A stretch of 49,019 nucleotides of DNA from positions 1-49,019 of the forward strand of contig CAMJIA010000005.1 in assembly GCA_946405695.1 (NCBI GenBank), read 5' to 3'. The notes under the pieces were generated by a model. The model did no database searches. It worked only from the letters and a program-made list of their open reading frames with translations, and had not been told where the DNA came from. Positions 45,318 to 49,019 of the stretch are shown piece by piece. A program made the translations under genes and the position numbers. Each line of letters begins with the position of its first letter. The stretch's first letter is position 1. Origin of the DNA: an uncultured Prevotellaceae bacterium (GTDB lineage: Bacteria > Bacteroidota > Bacteroidia > Bacteroidales > Bacteroidaceae).

Positions 45318-48300
45318 ATGACAGAAAAGAATTGGTTAGTAATTATTGTTTTACTGTTCGCCACCCAAACGTGGGCTGGCGAACGGTTTAATTTTAATGC
45401 CAACTGGAAGGTGCAGATGGGCGAGAACCCACAGGCCAGCGGCATGAAGTGTGACGACTCTCAATGGCAGACCGTCACCCTTCCTTGGTCGTTTAACCAA
45501 CAGGAAGCCTATGGCAAGCATATTGCCGCGCTGACTGACACAGTTGCATGGTATCGCAAGCATTTCACGCTGCCTGCCGAACTGAAGAAGGGCAAGAAGT
45601 TCTTCATCGAGTTCGAAGGTGTGCGCTTCGGTGCCCACGTGTTTTTGAATGGTAAAGAGTTAGGATGGGGCGAGAATGGCGTCATGGCCTTCGGCTTCGA
45701 CCTGACACCTTATATAAAAAAGGATGGCGAGAACATCCTGGCCGTGTATATCGACAACAACTGGCGCTACAAGGAGCATGTCGGCAAGTGGGACGAGGCA
45801 ACGCAGAAGCAGGTGCGCAGTGGCTTCCAGTGGAACGACAAGAATTTCTTCTGCAACTATGGCGGCATCAACAAGAACGTGTGGCTGCATGTCATGGACG
45901 ACGTCTATCAGACACTGCCCCTGTACAGCAATCTCAGAACTACGGGTGTCTACGTCTATGCCACCCAGCACGACATCCAGGGCCGTTCGGCAGTCATCAA
46001 TGCCGAGTCGGAGGTGATGAACGAGTCTGCCAAGACACAGCATATTGAATATAAAGTACTAGTGTGTGACCAGGAAGGTAAAGAGGTTGCTTCGTTCAGC
46101 GCTCCCGCCGTTAGCGTGGAGCCTGGACAGAAAGCGATACTCCGTGCCTCGAAGAAGGTCGGCGGACTGCACTTCTGGTCGTGGGGCTATGGCTATCTGT
46201 ATACGGTGAAGACCACCCTCGTGGTCAACGGTTTACCCGTTGACGTTGCCACCACCCGCACCGGTTTCCGCAAGACGGAGTTCAAGGACGGCGAGTTCCG
46301 CCTGAACGACCGCACGCTGCAACTGAAGGGCTTTGCCCAGCGCTCTACCAACGAGTGGCCTGCCGTAGGAATCTCTGTTCCTGCGTGGATGAGCGACTAC
46401 TCTAACCGCCTGGTGCTGGAGTGCAACGGTAACCTCTTCCGCTGGATGCACGTCACCCCGATGAAACAGGACATTGAGTCGTTCGACCGCCTGGGACTCA
46501 TCCAGGCCATGCCTGCCGGCGATGCTGAGAAGGATGTCAACGACCGTCGCTGGGAACAGCGTAAGGAGGTTATGCGCGATGCCATCATCTATAACCGCAA
46601 CAACCCATCCATCATCTTCTACGAGTGTGGCAACAACCAGATTTCTGAAGAGCACATGGCCGAGATGAAGGTCATCCGCGACCAGTACGACCCTCACGGC
46701 GGCCGTGCCATCGGTTCACGCAACATGCTCGACTCGAAGGTGGCTGAGTATGGTGGCGAGATGTTGTATGTCAACAAGTCGGCAGGCAAGCCGATGTTCA
46801 TGATGGAATACAACCGCGACGAGGGCATCCGCCGCTATTGGGACCAGTGGTCGTACCCCTACCACATGGAGGGTGAGGGTCCACTCTATCGTGGCGACCG
46901 TGCTGTGGCCTACAACCACAACCAGGACGGACTGGCCGTAGAGAATATCGTCCGCTGGAACGAGTACTGGCTGGCACGTCCCGGTCAGGGCAAGCGTGTC
47001 AACAGCGGTGGCGCAAAGATTATCTTCTCTGACTCCAACACCCATGCCCGTGGTGAGAAGAACTACCGCACCAGTGGCGATGTCGATGCTATGCGCATTG
47101 CCAAGGACTCGTGGTTCGTCCACCAGACCATCTGGGACGGATGGGTGGATACCGAGAAGGAGCATACCTATATCATCGGGCATTGGAACTACGAGAACGG
47201 TGACAAGGACGGTAAACCCGTGGTGAAGCCTGTCTATGTGGCCTCTACGGGCGACGAGGTGGAGCTCTTCCTCAATGGTGAGTCGCTGGGCAAGGGCGAG
47301 CGTAGTAATACCTTCCTCTTCACCTTCAAGGACGTGAAGTGGCAGGCTGGCACGCTGGAAGCTGTCGCCAAGACCAACGGTCGTGAGACCAGCCGCCACG
47401 CTATTCAGACTATTGGCCAACCCGTGGCACTGAAGATGCACTGGGTGGAGGCTCCTGCCGTGTTCCGTGCCGACGGCAGCGACCTGCGCATTGCCGAGAT
47501 TGAAGCTGTCGACAAGAATGGCCGTCGCTATCCGCTGGCTCACGACATGGTTTCCTTCTCTGTGAAGGGCCATGGCGAATACCTGGGTGGCGTCAGTGGC
47601 GTGGTCAGCGATGAGGAAAAAGCGCTGAATGCTGCTGCCAAGCCTGCTACCGAGGGTGAGATAACGGCTGAGGGCGGTCACAGCCAAGACACCAATGGCG
47701 TGCTCTCCAAGGAGCTGATGCTCGAGGCGGGTGTTATCCGTGTCATGGTGCGCTCAACGACCCATGCCGGCAACATCACGCTGACCGCCAAAGCCAAGGG
47801 ATATAAAGACGCTACGCTCACCGCTACCACGGTGGCTTGTCCGCAGAAGAACGGTTTCTATGTCGATGCTTCCGGCAAGGCCGCCGAGGCCGACTGGGCC
47901 AAGGCATTGCCCGCCTATCTGGAGCGTGGCGAGACACCTGCTACCCCATCCTATCGTCAGCACTACCAGACCATTACCGTGAAGGATGTCGAGGTTCCTG
48001 TCAACAAGGAGCAGGCACACCTCATGTTCGACGACAACGAGGCCAACGGTTCCGTTTGGAAGAGCGACGGCACACTGGAGAACAGCTGGGTGAAGGTGAC
48101 GCTCGAACGTCCTGCCGCCATCAAGCGCATTGCCCTGCGCATGGACGGTTTCCGTCGCACCAGCTATCCCCTACAGGTCTATGCCGACGGCCAACTCGTC
48201 TGGGAAGGCTATACCGATAAGACGCTGGGCGACTGCTATATCGACATTGCCAAACCCGTGAAGACCGACTGCTACGAGATTCGCATGATTGGTCCCGCTA

Positions 48301-48413
48301 CCGTCAAGGAGGCCTTTGGCTCCATGACCGAGCTGGCCGCCAAGAAGAACGTCTCCACCAAGGCCTCGAAGAGCAACACGCTCAGCATCATCGAACTGGC
48401 ATTTAACGAGTGA
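45318..48413 (+). CDS. GH2 family glycosidase with altered acid/base motif and C-terminal discoidin-like domain
   Basis: 1031 aa, signal peptide ending ATQTWAGE (about 20). GH2 sugar-binding domain (about 24-195: FIEFEGVRFGAHVFLNG), Ig-like domain and barrel. The acid/base position reads YECGNNQISEE (435-445): Asn440 replaces the Glu expected after Gly-Asn, although Glu436 is close by. The probable nucleophile is Glu497 in MFMMEYNRDEG. A DUF4982-like segment (GDEVELFLNGESLGKG) and a further Ig-like region follow. A C-terminal domain (about 890-1010: FDDNEANGSVWKSDG, WVKVTLERPAAIKRIALRMD) resembles an F5/8-type (discoidin, CBM32-like) carbohydrate-binding fold. Last gene of the plus operon. 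Substrate unknown; beta-galactoside or beta-glucuronide side chains of pectin are candidates. Confidence 0.88.
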   Translation: MTEKNWLVIIVLLFATQTWAGERFNFNANWKVQMGENPQASGMKCDDSQWQTVTLPWSFNQQEAYGKHIAALTDTVAWYRKHFTLPAELKKGKKFFIEFEGVRFGAHVFLNGKELGWGENGVMAFGFDLTPYIKKDGENILAVYIDNNWRYKEHVGKWDEATQKQVRSGFQWNDKNFFCNYGGINKNVWLHVMDDVYQTLPLYSNLRTTGVYVYATQHDIQGRSAVINAESEVMNESAKTQHIEYKVLVCDQEGKEVASFSAPAVSVEPGQKAILRASKKVGGLHFWSWGYGYLYTVKTTLVVNGLPVDVATTRTGFRKTEFKDGEFRLNDRTLQLKGFAQRSTNEWPAVGISVPAWMSDYSNRLVLECNGNLFRWMHVTPMKQDIESFDRLGLIQAMPAGDAEKDVNDRRWEQRKEVMRDAIIYNRNNPSIIFYECGNNQISEEHMAEMKVIRDQYDPHGGRAIGSRNMLDSKVAEYGGEMLYVNKSAGKPMFMMEYNRDEGIRRYWDQWSYPYHMEGEGPLYRGDRAVAYNHNQDGLAVENIVRWNEYWLARPGQGKRVNSGGAKIIFSDSNTHARGEKNYRTSGDVDAMRIAKDSWFVHQTIWDGWVDTEKEHTYIIGHWNYENGDKDGKPVVKPVYVASTGDEVELFLNGESLGKGERSNTFLFTFKDVKWQAGTLEAVAKTNGRETSRHAIQTIGQPVALKMHWVEAPAVFRADGSDLRIAEIEAVDKNGRRYPLAHDMVSFSVKGHGEYLGGVSGVVSDEEKALNAAAKPATEGEITAEGGHSQDTNGVLSKELMLEAGVIRVMVRSTTHAGNITLTAKAKGYKDATLTATTVACPQKNGFYVDASGKAAEADWAKALPAYLERGETPATPSYRQHYQTITVKDVEVPVNKEQAHLMFDDNEANGSVWKSDGTLENSWVKVTLERPAAIKRIALRMDGFRRTSYPLQVYADGQLVWEGYTDKTLGDCYIDIAKPVKTDCYEIRMIGPATVKEAFGSMTELAAKKNVSTKASKSNTLSIIELAFNE

Positions 48414-48442
48414 TTGCCAGGCTAACTTATATATTTAAAGCC

Positions 48443-48865
48443 TTACGGCTGTAGGTCCTTAAACTCGCCGATGACGTTCGGGATGCAGGGACAGTCCTTG
48501 TGGGGGTTGAGGTCGTGGTGACCGACAATCAGGGCGTGGGGGTAGCGCTGATGGAGGTCCTCCAGGAGCCTGCGAAGGGATGCCTTCTGCTCCGCCGTAC
48601 GCGTGTCGGCGGGTTGACCGCGGATGTCGAGACCACCCTCGTAGCATACGCCAATGGAGTGGCTGTTGTGGTTCACGCAGTGGGCGCCGACCATCCATTC
48701 CGGTCTGCCAGGCTCTATCTCTCCGTTACGACGGATAACGTAGTGGTAGCCGATGCCGAACTTCCACCCTCGCTCTCTGTGCCATGAGTCTATCTGGGCA
48801 GCGGATGATGTCTGGTCGGGTGTCACCGCACTGCAGTGAATGACGATTAAACTAATCTTTCTCAT
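48443..48865 (-). CDS. N-acetylmuramoyl-L-alanine amidase (amidase_2, T7-lysozyme type)
   Basis: 140 aa, no signal peptide. It cleaves the amide bond between N-acetylmuramic acid and L-alanine in peptidoglycan. Zinc ligands by family comparison: His10 in VIHCSA, His116 in VGHHDLNP and Cys125 in KDCPC; the central GIGYHYVIRRNGEIEPGRP and GAHCVNHNSHSIGVCYEGG are typical of the family. In Bacteroidota genomes this small amidase is commonly found beside a tiny membrane peptide, and the sequence at 48947-49019 fits that. It belongs to a different functional module from the PUL and is probably the PUL boundary. Its start codon is part of a heptamer array. Confidence 0.92.
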   Translation of the reverse strand: MRKISLIVIHCSAVTPDQTSSAAQIDSWHRERGWKFGIGYHYVIRRNGEIEPGRPEWMVGAHCVNHNSHSIGVCYEGGLDIRGQPADTRTAEQKASLRRLLEDLHQRYPHALIVGHHDLNPHKDCPCIPNVIGEFKDLQP

Positions 48866-48904
48866 TCTTCATTTCTCATTTGTCATTTGTCATTTATCAT
48901 TTAG
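48863..48904 (-). repeat. Tandem heptamer array (6 x 7 bp) overlapping the amidase start codon
   Basis: Plus-strand units CATTCTT, CATTTCT, CATTTGT (twice), CATTTAT and CATTTAG. On the coding strand each unit contains ATG, and most read ATGA, so the real start is the last of a ladder of ATGs. Confidence 0.85.
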
Positions 48905-48914
48905 CGAATGCGCC

Positions 48915-48942
48915 TATTTATCATTTATCATTTATCATTTAG
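48915..48942 (-). repeat. Second tandem heptamer array (4 x 7 bp)
   Basis: Plus-strand units TATTTAT, CATTTAT (twice) and CATTTAG, separated from the previous array by ten bases. On the minus strand it lies between the stop at 48947 and the amidase start. Confidence 0.82.
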
Positions 48943-48946
48943 GCCG

Positions 48947-49019
48947 TCAGGCCGCCATGCAGCTCTGTACCAATACTGTTGAACTAATGGCTGTCAGTAT
49001 CGTTATCACGATCTGAATA
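48947..49019 (-). CDS. C-terminal end of a small membrane peptide (possible 'smalltalk' protein)
   Basis: The frame is open to the right edge and ends with TGA at 48947-48949. The last 23 residues run from IQIVITILTAISSTV to VQSCMAA: a hydrophobic helix followed by a short Ser-Cys-Met end. This resembles the tiny 'smalltalk' proteins often annotated next to amidases in Bacteroidales. The N-terminus is outside the window, so the call is tentative. Confidence 0.5.
   Translation of the reverse strand, partial: IQIVITILTAISSTVLVQSCMAA

Noticed and set aside
46716..47687. A 323-codon minus-strand frame opposite the last GH2
   Set aside because: Same reasoning: the plus strand carries GH2 motifs and the frame is a by-product of codon choice.
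48436..48450. AGCC-TTAC-GGCT hairpin after the last GH2 as a terminator
   Set aside because: The stem is only four base pairs, there is no T run, and it overlaps the end of the amidase gene.
1..49019. CRISPR arrays, tRNA or rRNA genes, insertion sequences or prophage in the window
   Set aside because: I saw no regularly spaced long repeats, clover-leaf sequences, transposase motifs or inverted terminal repeats. The amidase alone is not evidence of a prophage.

Overview
The window reads as a pectin-degradation locus (polysaccharide utilisation locus, PUL) from a Bacteroidota genome, most likely Prevotella or a close Prevotellaceae relative. The evidence is two SusC/SusD pairs, lipoproteins with acidic residues just after the lipobox cysteine, promoters of the TTTG / TAnnTTTG type instead of sigma-70 boxes, an almost complete lack of Shine-Dalgarno sites, and short C-terminal tails of the kind common on secreted Prevotella enzymes. 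The genus is inference. The likely target is rhamnogalacturonan I (RG-I): three PL11 rhamnogalacturonan lyases, two GH105 modules, a GH106 rhamnosidase module, a CE12 esterase, a GH28, GH35/GH2 enzymes and an L-rhamnose mutarotase are all present.

Layout. (1) 1-17881, plus strand: one closely packed operon that is already under way at the left edge: FAS1 lipoprotein (5' truncated), SusC, SusD, FAS1, FAS1, SusC, SusD, PL11. It meets a minus-strand unit at a perfect 12-bp bidirectional terminator (17931-17963). (2) 17985-24303, minus strand: PL11 followed by a very large PL1-type lyase, with a promoter lying on the terminator of the gene before it. (3) 24421-27045, minus strand: a secreted protein of unknown function with its own leader and terminator. 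(4) 27180-38307, minus strand: a seven-gene operon transcribed PL11, GH105, CE12, rhaM, GH35, GH2, GH28, with gaps of a few bases or short overlaps. (5) 38308-38478: a divergent promoter region. (6) 38479-48413, plus strand: aldo/keto reductase, GH2, a GH105-GH106 fusion, GH2. (7) 48443-49019, minus strand: an amidase and the end of a small membrane peptide, a module unrelated to pectin. No gene-free stretch exceeds 300 bases. No tRNA, rRNA, CRISPR array, transposase or PUL regulator (HTCS, SARP or ECF sigma/anti-sigma) was seen, so the regulator is probably outside the window.

How the parts work together (inferred from the families). Lyases at the cell surface (PL11, PL1) cut the backbone. 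FAS1 and SusD lipoproteins hold the fragments and the SusC channels import them. In the periplasm CE12 deacetylates, GH35 and GH2 enzymes trim galactose-type side chains, GH105 removes the unsaturated galacturonyl cap left by the lyase, GH106 removes the rhamnose this exposes and GH28 removes galacturonate. In the cytoplasm RhaM interconverts rhamnose anomers, and the aldo/keto reductase may handle an aldehyde from sugar breakdown.

Below gene scale, the most striking pattern is a set of short tandem arrays, usually four copies of a 7- or 8-bp unit. They lie in intergenic leaders, inside the GH35 gene, in linkers just before the C-terminal tails of two PL11 lyases, and in the signal-peptide core of a GH2.
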